A stretch of DNA of 64,000 nt from Paraburkholderia mimosarum LMG 23256 = NBRC 106338 (GTDB taxonomy: Bacteria; Pseudomonadota; Gammaproteobacteria; Burkholderiales; Burkholderiaceae). The notes under the pieces are model-generated. The model was given only the letters and a program-made list of their open reading frames with translations, had not been told where the DNA came from and ran no database searches. The stretch spans positions 1 to 64,000 of the forward strand of contig NZ_BBJJ01000003.1 in the NCBI RefSeq assembly GCF_000739815.1. Direction: 5' to 3'. Made by a program: the position numbers and the translations under genes. Below are positions 8,881 through 18,411 of the stretch, piece after piece. How positions within the stretch are numbered: position 1 is the first letter of the stretch; the number at the start of each line of letters is the position of its first letter.

Positions 8881-9783
8881 ATGCTCGCCACGTTCGCCCC
8901 ATCCCTGTTCGTCGCCCTTTGGTCAACCGGTTTCGTCGTCGCGCGCGCGATAGCGCCGTACGCCGCCCCCAACCTGTTCCTGCTCGCCCGTTTCGGCGGC
9001 ACGGCCGCGCTTTTCGCGGTCGTCGCCGTGGGCATGCGCGCACCGTGGCCGCGCGGCCGCGACATCGGCAAGCACCTCTTCGCCGGGGCGCTGCTTCAGG
9101 GCGTGTACCTGGGCGCGGGCTACTGGGCAGTCGCGCAAGGACTGAGCGCGGGCGTCATGGCGCTGCTCGGCGCGCTCCAGCCTTTGCTGACGGCCGCGAT
9201 CGCGGCACGCTTGTTCGGCGACCGCCTGGCGCCGCGGCGCTGGACGGGCATGGCGCTCGGACTCGCCGGCGTCGTGCTGGTGCTGAGCCCGAAACTGTAC
9301 GCCGCCATACACGCCGCGAGCGGCGCGCTCGCGGACACCGCAGCCGGGCAAGGTCACGCGCACCCGCTGCTGGTGGTGATCGTCGCGGTGGCGGCGGTCG
9401 GCTCGATCACAGCAGGCACGCTCTATCAGAAGACCTCGCTCGCCCAGGCGGATATCCGCAGCGCGAGCGCCGTGCAGAACGCCGGCGCGGCGATCGTCGC
9501 CGCTGCACTTGCGCTCGGGCTCGGCGAGACACGCTGGGTCGCGTCGCCGACCTTGTGGTTCTCGCTGGCGTGGGGAATCGTCATGCTTTCGGGCGCGGGC
9601 GTGACCCTGCTAGTGTGGATGGTGCGCCACGGCGACGCCGCGCGCGCCACGGCGCTCTTCTTTCTCGCGCCGCCGCTCGCGGCGCTCGAAAGCTGGCTGC
9701 TGTTCGGCGAAACGCTCACGCCCACGCAGATGGCGGGCTTCGGCGTCGCGCTCGCGGGCGTGCTGATCGCGCGGCGCGCGTAG
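8881..9783 (+). CDS. EamA-family (DMT) membrane transporter
   Basis: A 300-residue inner-membrane protein with about ten hydrophobic helices in two EamA repeats. It begins with LFVALWSTGFVVARAIAPYA, typical of this drug/metabolite exporter superfamily, and ends in an Arg/Ala tail. The ATG at 8881 is chosen because it opens directly into the first helix; the longer frame adds a basic non-membrane segment. Substrate unknown. It stands alone, convergent with the L,D-transpeptidase gene. Confidence 0.87.
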   Translation: MLATFAPSLFVALWSTGFVVARAIAPYAAPNLFLLARFGGTAALFAVVAVGMRAPWPRGRDIGKHLFAGALLQGVYLGAGYWAVAQGLSAGVMALLGALQPLLTAAIAARLFGDRLAPRRWTGMALGLAGVVLVLSPKLYAAIHAASGALADTAAGQGHAHPLLVVIVAVAAVGSITAGTLYQKTSLAQADIRSASAVQNAGAAIVAAALALGLGETRWVASPTLWFSLAWGIVMLSGAGVTLLVWMVRHGDAARATALFFLAPPLAALESWLLFGETLTPTQMAGFGVALAGVLIARRA

Positions 9784-9853
9784 CCGCAGCGCATCCATCG
9801 CTGCGCTGCTCAGGCGCGGCTCCAGGCGGCCGCGCCCGGCGGCGCACATCGAC

Positions 9854-11074
9854 TCAATCCGCGGTGTCGGCGCCGGCCGGCACCTTCGCGCGCGCCTTGC
9901 CTCCAGGCACGGGCGACCACGCGGGGCGCGTCTTGCGCTCCGAATCGATCACGACGATGAAGCGCCCCGCCCACGGCGTGATTTCGCGATCGGAGTGGAG
10001 CACCCACAGCGACTTGCCCTCGTCGACCAGCGCCTGATATTCGGCGTCGATGATGCCGTAGTGGTCGATGAACGCATTGAGCGTCGCCGGAATCCGCACG
10101 CACCCCTTCGAATGGCGGATGCCGAGCAGCGGCTCGAGGCGGTCGGGGTCGGTGGCGTGCATCTGGAAGCGCATCTGCGAATAGCCGCCTTTGCCCCAGC
10201 CGCGCTCGCCGTCCACCCAGCCGAGGTCGTAGATGCGCATGTCGCGCCGGCCGTAGCCGCGTATGTTGTTCTGGTTCATGGTCCCTTCCGCGCGGAAGTC
10301 CATGTTCTGCGGGGAGTGCTCGAACACGCCCAAGGGCGTGAGGAAATGGTCGAACTCGCCGGGGCGCCCCGTCGCGACCGGCGACGCGCCGATCATCAGC
10401 CACGGATCGTCCGGCAACGCGCGGAAGTAGATGAAGAGCGCCTGCACGTTCGCGCTGCGATCGACGAGGATGACGAACTCACCCGCCAGCGCCCCAAGGC
10501 CCTTCTCGTCGAGCGCGTCCTGCAATCGCGCGCCGTAGGCCCGCTGGACGGCTAGCGGCACGCGCAGGCGCCTGTCGACGACGCGCGCGAAGCGCTTGCG
10601 CATGTCGAGCGCTTCGCGCGTTTGCTCGGCGGCCTGCTCGGGCGTAAGCACGGGGTGGACAGGGAGCGTGAGCGCAGGCGGCTCAGAAGCGGCCAGCGCA
10701 GCGGACGCGGACGAAGCCGCCGCGGCTCCCCAAGCCCCTGCCCCAACGGAAGCGGACACCGGCGCGGAAGCCGGCCCGGCCGCCGATGCACCTGACGCAG
10801 CAGACGTTGTGGAGATGCCCGAAGCTACCGACGCCGCATGCGCCGGCGCGCCACGCACCGCACCCGAGGTGGCATGCGCTGCCGAAGCGCCTGCGGCCGC
10901 AGGAGCGGCACTCGCGCCCCACGAGACGCAAGACCAGGCGCAGAGCACGGCCACCGCTGCGCGCCGCACCGTAGCGCCCCCGCGCGGCGTTTCATGAGGG
11001 GCGCGCTTCGGGGCGTCGCCCCGCACGCCGCCGTGGACGCGAACGCCCACGCGCCGCGAAAAAATGTCGTTCAT
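9854..11074 (-). CDS. L,D-transpeptidase (YkuD domain), secreted
   Basis: A protein of about 406 residues with a signal peptide (core AAVAVLCAWSCVSWGASA). A long low-complexity Ala/Ser/Gly linker follows (roughly residues 55-130), then an L,D-transpeptidase catalytic domain. The catalytic signature HSKGCVRIP contains the nucleophile Cys. The domain is of the murein L,D-transpeptidase type that makes 3-3 cross-links or anchors proteins to peptidoglycan. The start is uncertain: MNDIF at 11074 is preferred, 11131 is possible, and neither has a strong ribosome-binding site. The linker probably spans the periplasm. Confidence 0.85.
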   Translation of the reverse strand: MNDIFSRRVGVRVHGGVRGDAPKRAPHETPRGGATVRRAAVAVLCAWSCVSWGASAAPAAAGASAAHATSGAVRGAPAHAASVASGISTTSAASGASAAGPASAPVSASVGAGAWGAAAASSASAALAASEPPALTLPVHPVLTPEQAAEQTREALDMRKRFARVVDRRLRVPLAVQRAYGARLQDALDEKGLGALAGEFVILVDRSANVQALFIYFRALPDDPWLMIGASPVATGRPGEFDHFLTPLGVFEHSPQNMDFRAEGTMNQNNIRGYGRRDMRIYDLGWVDGERGWGKGGYSQMRFQMHATDPDRLEPLLGIRHSKGCVRIPATLNAFIDHYGIIDAEYQALVDEGKSLWVLHSDREITPWAGRFIVVIDSERKTRPAWSPVPGGKARAKVPAGADTAD

Positions 11075-11450
11075 CGTAAGTCCGGCTGATTTTGTGTCTT
11101 GTCTAGAGTCGGATAGGTCGGGCGCCGTCATGTGCGGCGTCGCCTGCGGCGCGACGACTACCCGCCATTAGACCAGACAACTCCGGCTAAGCACCGGTAT
11201 GCAAGCGCGGCGCTGCTCAAAAAGCGCCGGGCGCCGATCGGAAGATCGCGGCGTGCCAGCCCACGGGAAGAAGACGCCAATGGAATCGGCAATGACCTGA
11301 GTCGGACGAATGTCGGGAAGGCAAGCCAGTGAGCGACTGGCATGGAAGACGATTTTGAGGTCTACGACGCGACGCGCCGCAAGCGGGTGCTGCGATAAGC
11401 ACCGCACGACACCTTCGACGATGGGTGCGTTGAACCGGAACGCGAACGGC
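11075..11450. other. Gap with no recognised gene
   Basis: 376 bases between the L,D-transpeptidase and the RRM-like gene. Only very short frames occur, such as an 18-codon frame at 11342-11398 with no good ribosome-binding site. No terminator with a T-run was seen. Confidence 0.4.
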
Positions 11451-11726
11451 TCAGGTGCGCCGGGGCGGCTGTGCCTCGCCTTCGAACGGCGTTGCGCTCA
11501 CCCTCAGCGCGACGCCGGCCAGGCGGCGGGTCTGAAGCTCGCGCGCCACGGCGTCGGCCACGTAGGGCACTTCGGAATCGAGTTCGAGGTCCGCGTGGGC
11601 GTTCGGCGTGCCGACGTCATAGACAGTGACGCCCTTCGCGTAATGGCCAAGCTCGCGCTCGAAAAAGCTGCGCACGTCCTGCTCGCTGCAGGTTTCGGGA
11701 ACGTTCCAGACAGTCACATGCATCAC
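11451..11726 (-). CDS. Small RRM-like protein, putative RNA-binding
   Basis: A 91-residue protein whose pattern fits a single RNA-recognition-motif fold. Strand HVTVWNVP leads into helix SEQDVRSFFERELG, strand VTVYDVG and strand HADLELD, then helix YVADAVARELQTRRLAG and strand VALRVS. A short basic tail follows. The RNP1 aromatic residues are not well kept, so RNA binding is tentative. An immediately preceding second Met gives an alternative start. It is followed by a small membrane peptide gene on the same strand, in the upstream direction. No specific function is known to me. Confidence 0.65.
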   Translation of the reverse strand: MMHVTVWNVPETCSEQDVRSFFERELGHYAKGVTVYDVGTPNAHADLELDSEVPYVADAVARELQTRRLAGVALRVSATPFEGEAQPPRRT

Positions 11727-11765
11727 GGCCCATCTCGCGAGATATTCGGATTCGACGTGCGACGT

Positions 11766-11897
11766 TCAGCGGAAGCGGCGGGGTTGCGACGCTCGCACGC
11801 GAGCGGGCCGCAGGCTCGTGCGAGCGCGAGAACGGGCCAATGCGGCCTGACCGAGCAGGGCGGCGACGCCAAGCATCAAAAGGCTGGACATAAGCAT
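11766..11897 (-). CDS. Small single-helix membrane peptide
   Basis: A 43-residue frame starting at an ATG preceded by AGGGAG at good spacing. The N-terminal 20 residues are hydrophobic (MLMSSLLMLGVAALLGQAAL), followed by a strongly basic Arg-rich tail. This is the layout of small inner-membrane proteins with positive-inside anchoring. A longer in-frame reading to 12080 looks non-native. No function can be assigned. Confidence 0.5.
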   Translation of the reverse strand: MLMSSLLMLGVAALLGQAALARSRARTSLRPARVRASQPRRFR

Positions 11898-12042
11898 TGT
11901 TGTGGCTCCCTCTTGTTGATGAATGTCAGCATAGTCGCATTTGCTAACCGGTGCGCTGCGGCATATTGTCTGCGAGCTGGGCACGCCAACGCGAACTGCA
12001 ACCAGCGTGCCCGAAGACGAAAGGTGCGAGCCAAACGGCGCG

Positions 12043-12552
12043 TCATGGCCCCTCGTCGCGGCTCGCCGAGGTCGTCTCATCGGCTGCTCCGCCGCAGTCC
12101 ATGCGAGTGAGGCGGTCGTACTCGCGGACCCAGTTGCCGGTGATCGCGGCCTGCGCCTGCGCCAGTGTCATTCGCCCCGCGCACACGCAGCGCTTCAGAC
12201 GCACCGTAAGCAGCGACCTGCGGCGCGCGCCGGCGTGGCCGCCCCACGGCAGGAGGTCGAAGTTGGCCGTGGCGTCCGGCGAGCCGCCGAGGACGATCGG
12301 CACGCGGCGGTCGAGTGCGTAGCCCACGCCATCGTCGGCGTCGATGCCGCGCGCCGCGAGCATGCGCGCCTTCTGAGCCATCGTCTGGTCGAACGGCGGC
12401 GCGACGGTATCGGCGTAGCCCTGGCGGCAAATGGTTTCCGCCACCGACTCCTGCGTGACACGCGCGTCGAGAAGCCCCGGATCTTGCGCGAATACGATCT
12501 GCGCCGCGCCACCTGTTGCGAGCGCCACCAGCGCAAGGCGCAGCACTCGCAT
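12043..12552 (-). CDS. Secreted HNH-endonuclease-like protein with altered active site
   Basis: About 169 residues from MRVLRLALVALATGG, which forms a signal peptide ending VFA/QD near residue 22. The rest follows a common proteobacterial family: ETIC segment, then an ELDHxxPLxLGG-type motif read here as ALDRRVPIVLGG (79-90), then PWGG, a KRCVCAGRMTLAQAQAAI segment and a final NW. In the usual family the D-H pair begins an HNH-like nuclease site; here His is replaced by Arg82. Upstream in-frame starts up to 12702 exist without clear ribosome-binding sites, so the start is uncertain. Nuclease activity is doubtful. Confidence 0.65.
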   Translation of the reverse strand: MRVLRLALVALATGGAAQIVFAQDPGLLDARVTQESVAETICRQGYADTVAPPFDQTMAQKARMLAARGIDADDGVGYALDRRVPIVLGGSPDATANFDLLPWGGHAGARRRSLLTVRLKRCVCAGRMTLAQAQAAITGNWVREYDRLTRMDCGGAADETTSASRDEGP

Positions 12553-13000
12553 GCGCCAACCCGGCGCGCTGGCGCGACCAGCAATACCTTCTGCCATGCG
12601 TCGCGCGATGGGGCGTCTTGCTGCCATTTCTGCGTTCATGGTTGAGCGCATCGTGCGGCACGATGCGAAATGGAGGGTTGATGCCGGGTTATTAGACCAC
12701 AATCAAATTGTGTCGTGGCGATTGCGCACATGGGCTTGCCAGCGCCATCTTGCGCCCGCCCGAACGAGCACGCACATCTCAGCCGGAGCCTCTCCGCTCC
12801 GCTTGTAACCGCACGGTTTCACGAGGAAATTTTGATCTGCATTCCCAGGCAATTTACCCGTGCGGCAAAACGGGCGACCGTCGCGCGCGCGACGTGCGAT
12901 TCGGCCGATGGCAGCGCACCACGCGATGGCGCATAATGAGCCGCCCGATCAGCTCCGACGCGGAGCGCATCGCGCGCATTCGAAGAAACGAGGAAACCCC

Positions 13001-13510
13001 ATGTCCATTTCCATGTATCAAGCATCGGTGCCCGTGCTGGTGCGCGGCCTCACCAACCTGCAAAACATCATTGGCAAGGCTCAGGCGCACGCGGCCGAAA
13101 AGCAGATCGACCCGTCCGTGCTGACGACCGCCCGGCTCTTCCCCGACATGCTGCCGCTCATGCGCCAGATCCACATCGCAACGGACACCGCAAAGGGCTG
13201 CGCCGCACGGCTCGCCGGCGTGGAGGCCCCGAAGTTCGACGATGTCGAGGTGACGTTCGACGAGCTGCACGCCCGCATCCAGAAGACCATCGACTATCTG
13301 AACGCGTTCAAGCCCGAGCAGATCGATGGCTCGGAAGCGCGCAGCATCACGCTCAAGATGCGCAGCGGCCCCATCGAGTTCACGGGTCAAAGCTATCTAC
13401 TGGGCTTCGTGCTGCCCAACTTCTTTTTCCACGTCACGACGGCTTACGACATCCTGCGCCACAACGGCGTGGAGCTGGGCAAGCTCGACTATCTGGGCGC
13501 CCCTCGCTGA
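13001..13510 (+). CDS. DUF1993 family protein
   Basis: A 169-residue soluble protein of the DUF1993 family, recognisable from its start (MSISMYQASVPVLVRGLTNL), the FPDMLPLMRQIHIATDTAKG segment and the final FFFHVTTAYDILRHNGVELGKLDYLG. The fold is predicted to resemble DinB-like four-helix bundles; biochemical function is not established. AGGA sits just before the ATG at 13001. It is a single gene convergent with the LysE-family gene. Confidence 0.88.
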   Translation: MSISMYQASVPVLVRGLTNLQNIIGKAQAHAAEKQIDPSVLTTARLFPDMLPLMRQIHIATDTAKGCAARLAGVEAPKFDDVEVTFDELHARIQKTIDYLNAFKPEQIDGSEARSITLKMRSGPIEFTGQSYLLGFVLPNFFFHVTTAYDILRHNGVELGKLDYLGAPR

Positions 13511-13623
13511 GCCTGTGCTTTCCGTCCGCTAAGGCGTGCGGCCTGCGCTCGCCGCGCGAGCATCAAACAAGTCGCGGCGCCTTGCGCGCCGCCACTTTCC
13601 TGGGGACCTCCCTCACACCGGCG

Positions 13624-14250
13624 TCAATCGAGCGACAGCCTCAGCGCGAAGCCGATCAACGCCGACGAGAACGCCCACTTCTGCAGCGTCTGCGCGAGCG
13701 GATGACGGCGCAGCCACACCGCAATGCGCGCGGCGCCCAGAACGTAAATCACGTCGAAGATCGCACAAACGGCAACCAGCATCACGCCCAGCACGGAAAC
13801 TTGCAGCCAGACCGAGCCCGCTTCGGGCCGGATGAACTGCGGCAGCAGCACCGAGCAGAACAGCAGCGCCTTCGGGTTCAGCAGGTTCGTGAGCAGCCCC
13901 TTGGCGAAATCGGCCCGGCGCGGCCGCGCCACGGCCACGCCCGCCTGCTCGGGCATCGCGAACGCGGGTGCGCGGAAGATTTGCACGGCGATCCACGTGA
14001 GATACGCCGCGCCCACATAGCGCACGGCTTCGTACAGCCAGGGGGCATTGCGCAGCAAAGCGGCAAGCCCGCAGGCGGAAAGCGTCACGTGGGTCGCGCG
14101 GGCAAGGCCGAGCCCGCAGGCCGCCGCGAAGCCGCTGCGCGTTCCGCGGCTCATGCTGGTCTGCATCACGAGCGCCATGTCGGCGCCGGGCAGCGCGCAC
14201 ACAATGATCAGGGCGATGATGAACATCAACAGCAAGTGGGCGGAAATCAT
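13624..14250 (-). CDS. LysE/RhtB-family amino-acid exporter
   Basis: A 208-residue inner-membrane protein with about six helices and the family's conserved N-terminal region (LPGADMALVMQTSMSRGTRSGFAAACG) and middle motif (FAKGLLTNLLNPKALLF). Such proteins export amino acids. GAGG precedes the ATG at 14250. It is divergent from an Lrp/AsnC regulator, the common arrangement for amino-acid-responsive control of LysE-type exporters. The exact substrate is unknown. Confidence 0.9.
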   Translation of the reverse strand: MISAHLLLMFIIALIIVCALPGADMALVMQTSMSRGTRSGFAAACGLGLARATHVTLSACGLAALLRNAPWLYEAVRYVGAAYLTWIAVQIFRAPAFAMPEQAGVAVARPRRADFAKGLLTNLLNPKALLFCSVLLPQFIRPEAGSVWLQVSVLGVMLVAVCAIFDVIYVLGAARIAVWLRRHPLAQTLQKWAFSSALIGFALRLSLD

Positions 14251-14386
14251 GTTGGCCTCGTGTGAAAGAGGCTCTATCTTGCCGCTCCGCGCGGAGCGAT
14301 TGGTGGCGTTTTTATCGATCTTTTCGCCCGGGATTGGCGGAATGCGCTAGGATTCTGGAATTCATGAAGGAACTCCTCTCACCGCC

Positions 14387-14851
14387 ATGACCGACCTCGA
14401 TAAACTCGACCGGGCGATTCTCGGCGCGCTGCAAACCGACGGGCGCATGCCGAACGCAAGGCTCGCCGAAACGGTGGGCCTGACCGAAACCCCCTGCGCG
14501 CGGCGTCTCAAGCGTCTCGAACAGGAGGGCTATATCGAGCGCTACCGCGCCGTGCTCTCGCGCCGCGCGCTCGGCTATGGCGTGGTGGGTTTCGTCTCGG
14601 TGCGCTTCGCCGTGCATGACCGCGCGCTCGCCGACCGCTTCGAGCGCGAGGTTCTCGCTATCGAGCGCATCCTTTCCTGCCACAACGTGTCCGGCACGGC
14701 GGACTATATTTTGCAGGTGGTGGCCCGCGATCTCGACGACTACGGCACCTTCATGCGCGACCAGTTACGCAGTTTGCCCGGCGTCACGTCGGTCGAATCG
14801 GCGCTTTCCCTGCGTGAAGTGAAGGCCGAGCGCGGACTGCCCTTGCCTTGA
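14387..14851 (+). CDS. Lrp/AsnC-family transcriptional regulator
   Basis: A 154-residue regulator with an N-terminal AsnC helix-turn-helix (LDKLDRAILGALQTDGRMPN, then LAETVGLTETPCARRLKRLE) and a C-terminal RAM/AsnC ligand-binding domain ending in the TSVESALSLREVK strand. It is divergent from the LysE-family exporter, 136 bases apart, so it probably controls that exporter in response to an amino acid. A small acidic protein gene follows 37 bases downstream. Confidence 0.92.
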   Translation: MTDLDKLDRAILGALQTDGRMPNARLAETVGLTETPCARRLKRLEQEGYIERYRAVLSRRALGYGVVGFVSVRFAVHDRALADRFEREVLAIERILSCHNVSGTADYILQVVARDLDDYGTFMRDQLRSLPGVTSVESALSLREVKAERGLPLP

Positions 14852-14888
14852 GCGCAGTCACCACACACACGTACCAATGGAGCTTTCG

Positions 14889-15122
14889 ATGACCCCAGAA
14901 CAGGCACGAGCCGAAGAGGCCGCCGCAATGGAGCGCGTGCTGAGCGCGACCCAACGCGTCAAATCGGCGTTCACCTCCCTGCAGTCGCAGTTTCCTCCGG
15001 AAGGCGACGGCCGTCCGTCGCAGTTCGCGCTGCAGACCTTCGACGCCGCGCTCCAGGAACTCGAAGACGCCCAGGCCGCCTTCGATGAAATGCTCAACGA
15101 TCTGCTCGACGGCGAGCGCTGA
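14889..15122 (+). CDS. Small acidic hypothetical protein
   Basis: A 77-residue protein, mostly helical and acidic, with a possible coiled coil toward the C-terminus ([23 protein letters not shown]). The ATG at 14889 is preferred over 14877 because GGAG lies seven bases before it. No family recognised. It may be cotranscribed with the Lrp-type regulator and lies 62 bases before the Nudix gene. Confidence 0.65.
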   Translation: MTPEQARAEEAAAMERVLSATQRVKSAFTSLQSQFPPEGDGRPSQFALQTFDAALQELEDAQAAFDEMLNDLLDGER

Positions 15123-15184
15123 TTCCGATTTTGGCCGCCTCGCCGGCAGACACGATTCGGATTCCAGATCAATATCGACGAGAT

Positions 15185-15589
15185 ATGGCAGACAAGCAAA
15201 GCGCTGCGCTCACCGTGCTCGGCGTGGGCATCGTCGTGCGTCATGGCGATGCGTGGCTGCTCGGGCTGCGCAAGAGCGCGTGGGGACGCGGCACGTGGGC
15301 CTTCCCGGGGGGCAAGGTAGAACCCGGCGAAGATCCGCTCGCCGCTGCCGCGCGCGAACTGCGCGAGGAAACCGGCCTCGAACTGATCGATGCGCAACCG
15401 GCCGGCTGGATCAGCGGCTGGCTCGAAAGCGGCCGCGTGCGCCATGTGACGCTGTTCGTCGAGGCCACCGCATCGGGCACGCCGGTTGTCGCCGAGCCCG
15501 ATAAGTGCGAGCGCTGGGCGTGGTTCACGCGTGGCGCGTTGCCCGCCGACTTGTTCGAGCCCACGCGCCTCTACTTCGAGAACGACTAG
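15185..15589 (+). CDS. Nudix hydrolase
   Basis: A 134-residue Nudix protein with an intact Nudix box ([26 protein letters not shown], about residues 38-63), including the metal-binding REUXEE core. Nudix enzymes hydrolyse nucleoside diphosphates linked to another group. Substrate not predictable; the ADP-ribose / MutT-like sizes fit. Its last bases overlap the end of the convergent aminotransferase gene: the palindrome CTAG at 15586-15589 supplies both stop codons. Confidence 0.9.
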   Translation: MADKQSAALTVLGVGIVVRHGDAWLLGLRKSAWGRGTWAFPGGKVEPGEDPLAAAARELREETGLELIDAQPAGWISGWLESGRVRHVTLFVEATASGTPVVAEPDKCERWAWFTRGALPADLFEPTRLYFEND

Positions 15590-16755
15590 CGCTCTTTGAC
15601 GAACGCCGCGATCCGCTCGCACGCTTCGACCAGCCGCGGTTCCTCCACGACGAATCCAAGCCGCACGTAACCGTTGGCGGTTTCGCCGAACGCGCTCGCA
15701 TCGAGCACGGAAACCTTTTGCGCCTCGAAAAGCTGCCAGGTGAACGCATGGGTGTCGAGCCCCGTGCCGCGAATGTCGATCATCATGAACATCCCGGCCT
15801 CCGGCAGCAGACACTTCAGCCCCGGCACGGCAGCCAGCCGCTCATAGACGATGTCGCGCCTGCGCCGGTAAATATCGCGCATCCGCGCCACGATCTGCGC
15901 GCGCTCTTCGAGCGCCGCGAGCGCCGCCTCCTGAATGAAGCCCGGCAAGCCGTAGAGCATGCAGAGCGCGAGCCGCGCCAGATGCGCGATCATCGCTTCC
16001 GGCGCGATCACCCAGCCGAGCCGCCAGCCCGGCATGGCATGCGACTTCGAGAGGCTGCCGAGCGTGACCGTGCGCTCCGCCATGCCGTCGAGCGCGGCGA
16101 TGCTCACATGGTCGCACTCGAACGTGAGATCGGCGTAGACCTCGTCGGAGAGCACCCACAGGTCATGCCGCTTTGCCAGTTGCGCGACGCGTTCCAGGTG
16201 CGCGCGCGACATCACGGCGCCGGTCGGATTGCACGGCGTCGCGAAGAAAATTGCTCGCGTGCGCGGCGTGACGGCCGCGTCGAGCGCATCGCAATCGAGA
16301 TGAAAACCGCTCTCGGGATCGACGGGCACCGGCACGAGCGTGGCGCCGGACGCCCGGATCGCGGCCTCGTAGGTCAGATACATCGGCTCGGGCACGAGCA
16401 CTTCATCGCCAGCTTCCAGCAAGCATAGCGACGACGCGAACAGGCCGTTCTGCGCCCCCGCGCAAAGAATCACGTGCTGCGCGCCGACCGCGCGGCCGCT
16501 CGAGAGCGCATGCTCGCGTGCAATCGCCTCGCGCAGCGGCTCGCGGCCCATGATGGCCGTGTAATGCGTATCGCCTTCGCGCAGCGCGGCCACGGCGCGC
16601 TCGACGATGGGCGCTGGCGTGCCGAAGTCGGGATCCCCAACGCTCAGCACGATCACGTCTTCGCCGCGCGCCGCGGCCTGCACCGCTGCGTGATGAATCT
16701 CCCACGCCGTCGTGCGGCGGCCCTGCAAACGCTCGACCAGATTCGAATACTTCAT
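15586..16755 (-). CDS. Class I/II pyridoxal-phosphate aminotransferase
   Basis: A 389-residue PLP enzyme of the aspartate/alanine-type aminotransferase fold (fold type I). Visible features are the VGDPDFGTP start region, [10 protein letters not shown], a SDEVYADL segment, the PLP lysine region ([17 protein letters not shown], Lys in SKS) and the C-terminal YVRLGFV. The start at 16755 has GGAGAG upstream and gives the typical [11 protein letters not shown]-terminus. Amino-acid specificity is unclear; such stand-alone enzymes are often tyrosine/alanine or aromatic aminotransferases. Single gene. Confidence 0.9.
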   Translation of the reverse strand: MKYSNLVERLQGRRTTAWEIHHAAVQAAARGEDVIVLSVGDPDFGTPAPIVERAVAALREGDTHYTAIMGREPLREAIAREHALSSGRAVGAQHVILCAGAQNGLFASSLCLLEAGDEVLVPEPMYLTYEAAIRASGATLVPVPVDPESGFHLDCDALDAAVTPRTRAIFFATPCNPTGAVMSRAHLERVAQLAKRHDLWVLSDEVYADLTFECDHVSIAALDGMAERTVTLGSLSKSHAMPGWRLGWVIAPEAMIAHLARLALCMLYGLPGFIQEAALAALEERAQIVARMRDIYRRRRDIVYERLAAVPGLKCLLPEAGMFMMIDIRGTGLDTHAFTWQLFEAQKVSVLDASAFGETANGYVRLGFVVEEPRLVEACERIAAFVKER

Positions 16756-17089
16756 CTCTCGCGACTCTCCCGAACACGCGGCGCGTCTCATGCACCACGG
16801 CATTCAAACCGTACCTGCTGCTCCGTGTGCGCAACGATACCAAGGAACGATGCCGCAGAGGAATGTCGATGCGCAGCGTGTCCAGCCCGAAGAAGCAACG
16901 GCGGCAATCGCATGCTTCGCGGCGTTCGTCGGCGTGACCGCGCTCGGCATGCGCGTGGCCGTACGCGTGAGTCTGCCGACGCGCGCCGGGAAAACCGGCT
17001 CGCGATCGCGGTGATCGAGATGGCGCAACCCATCGGCAAGGCGTTCTAACGAGGCTCCCCGAACGCGGCGGCGCGCTTCGCTCACGTGC
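16756..17089. other. Gap with no firm gene
   Basis: 334 bases upstream of the aminotransferase gene. A 54-codon frame at 16850-17014 (plus strand, AAGGA before the ATG, one hydrophobic stretch) could encode a small membrane protein, but the ending looks non-native and I do not call it. Confidence 0.35.
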
Positions 17090-18124
17090 TCAAGCGCTTT
17101 CGCGCGGCACGACGGTGTAGTGAATGCGCGTTTTCGCGGGATGCTGAGGGCTCGCGCCGTCCGCGGCCGCGAGTGCGGCGAGGATGGCCTCGCCCGTGCG
17201 CTGGCCGATGCCATAGGCATCGACGGAGACCGTGGTGATCGCCGGATAGCAGCACGCCGCGATCTCGAAGTTGCCGAAACCCGCAACCGCGATATCGCGC
17301 GGCACGCTCAGTCCGCGCCGCTGGCACTCCATGATCGCGCCGAACGCCGACATGTCGCTCACGCACATGACGGCCTGGGTGTCGGGCCAGCGCTCGAGCA
17401 GCGCGGCCATGGCCGGACCGCCGTGGCTCATCGTGACCGGCGAATCGCCGAGTTGCACCACGCGGTGCCTTTCGAGTCCTAGCGCCTTCATTTCCATCTG
17501 GTAGCCCTTGAGGCGATCCAGGCCGCGCCGGTCCAACTCGCCCGCGCCGCCAAGAAAGCCGATGCGCCGATGGCCCTTGTCCGCGAGATAGCGCACGATC
17601 TCGCGCGCGGCGCTCACGTTGGAAAAGCCCACGGCCATGTCGATCGGCTCCGCGGGCATATCCCACATCTCGACGACGGGCACGCCCGAGCGCTGCAACA
17701 ACGTGCGCGTGGCCTCCGTGTGCTGCGCACCGGTCAGGGCGATGCAACGCGGCTGGTGGCGCAGCATCTGGCGCACGAGACGCTCTTCGCGATCGAGAAA
17801 ATAGTCCGTGTCGCCGATCAGCAGTTCGAGCCCTTGCGGTTCGAGCACGGCAGTGAGCCCGCTCACGGTGTCCGAGAAGTTCGAGCTGGAGAGCGAGGGC
17901 ACGAGGACCGCCACGAATGACGAGCGCCCCGAGGAAAGCGCCCCGGCCGCGGCGTCGGCCACGTAGCCCAGTTCGTCGATGGCGCGCTGCACGCGCTCGC
18001 GCGTGGCCTCGGAGGCGCTGCGCCCCGCCATGACCCGGGACACCGTCATCTTCGAAACGCCCGCGAGACGAGCGACATCGGACATACGGGGCGGCGTGGC
18101 TTTCGGGGCGCTGGTTTTGGACAT
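17090..18124 (-). CDS. LacI-family transcriptional regulator
   Basis: A 344-residue repressor with an N-terminal LacI helix-turn-helix (MSDVARLAGVSKMTVSRVMAG, about residues 14-34), a hinge (GYVADAAAGALSSGRS) and a periplasmic-binding-protein-like effector domain. The N-terminus resembles gluconate-type LacI repressors. The start at 18124 avoids a 26-residue non-homologous extension. It is divergent from the isocitrate lyase/PEP mutase-superfamily gene by 287 bases and may control it, though LacI members usually respond to sugars. Confidence 0.9.
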   Translation of the reverse strand: MSKTSAPKATPPRMSDVARLAGVSKMTVSRVMAGRSASEATRERVQRAIDELGYVADAAAGALSSGRSSFVAVLVPSLSSSNFSDTVSGLTAVLEPQGLELLIGDTDYFLDREERLVRQMLRHQPRCIALTGAQHTEATRTLLQRSGVPVVEMWDMPAEPIDMAVGFSNVSAAREIVRYLADKGHRRIGFLGGAGELDRRGLDRLKGYQMEMKALGLERHRVVQLGDSPVTMSHGGPAMAALLERWPDTQAVMCVSDMSAFGAIMECQRRGLSVPRDIAVAGFGNFEIAACCYPAITTVSVDAYGIGQRTGEAILAALAAADGASPQHPAKTRIHYTVVPRESA

Positions 18125-18411
18125 CGCGGCTGAACGGCAAAATAAAAAGAACGCATATGATAACGGCTGCGCCCTTCTTTCTCCGTTTCCACAGCGCCAC
18201 ATTCCCCGTCGTCGTAGGCGCCCATTTAATTCGCGATCCTTATTTTCTGCAAAGCCGCCGTGAGAACGGAAACCGTTCGATCCGGGATTCCACGATTTCG
18301 GTCACAATCTGGCGCAAGCGGACATCAGGCACAAGCCAAAGCCCGCACGACGCTGCTCGCATTCCGGCGGAGACACTCCGCCGCCCCCAATCAGCAACGA
18401 GGAGACGCTCC

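Noticed and set aside
16850..17014. Possible 54-residue membrane peptide
   Set aside because: Only one hydrophobic stretch and an AAGGA site; the product ends in a random-looking basic tail and has no support from context.
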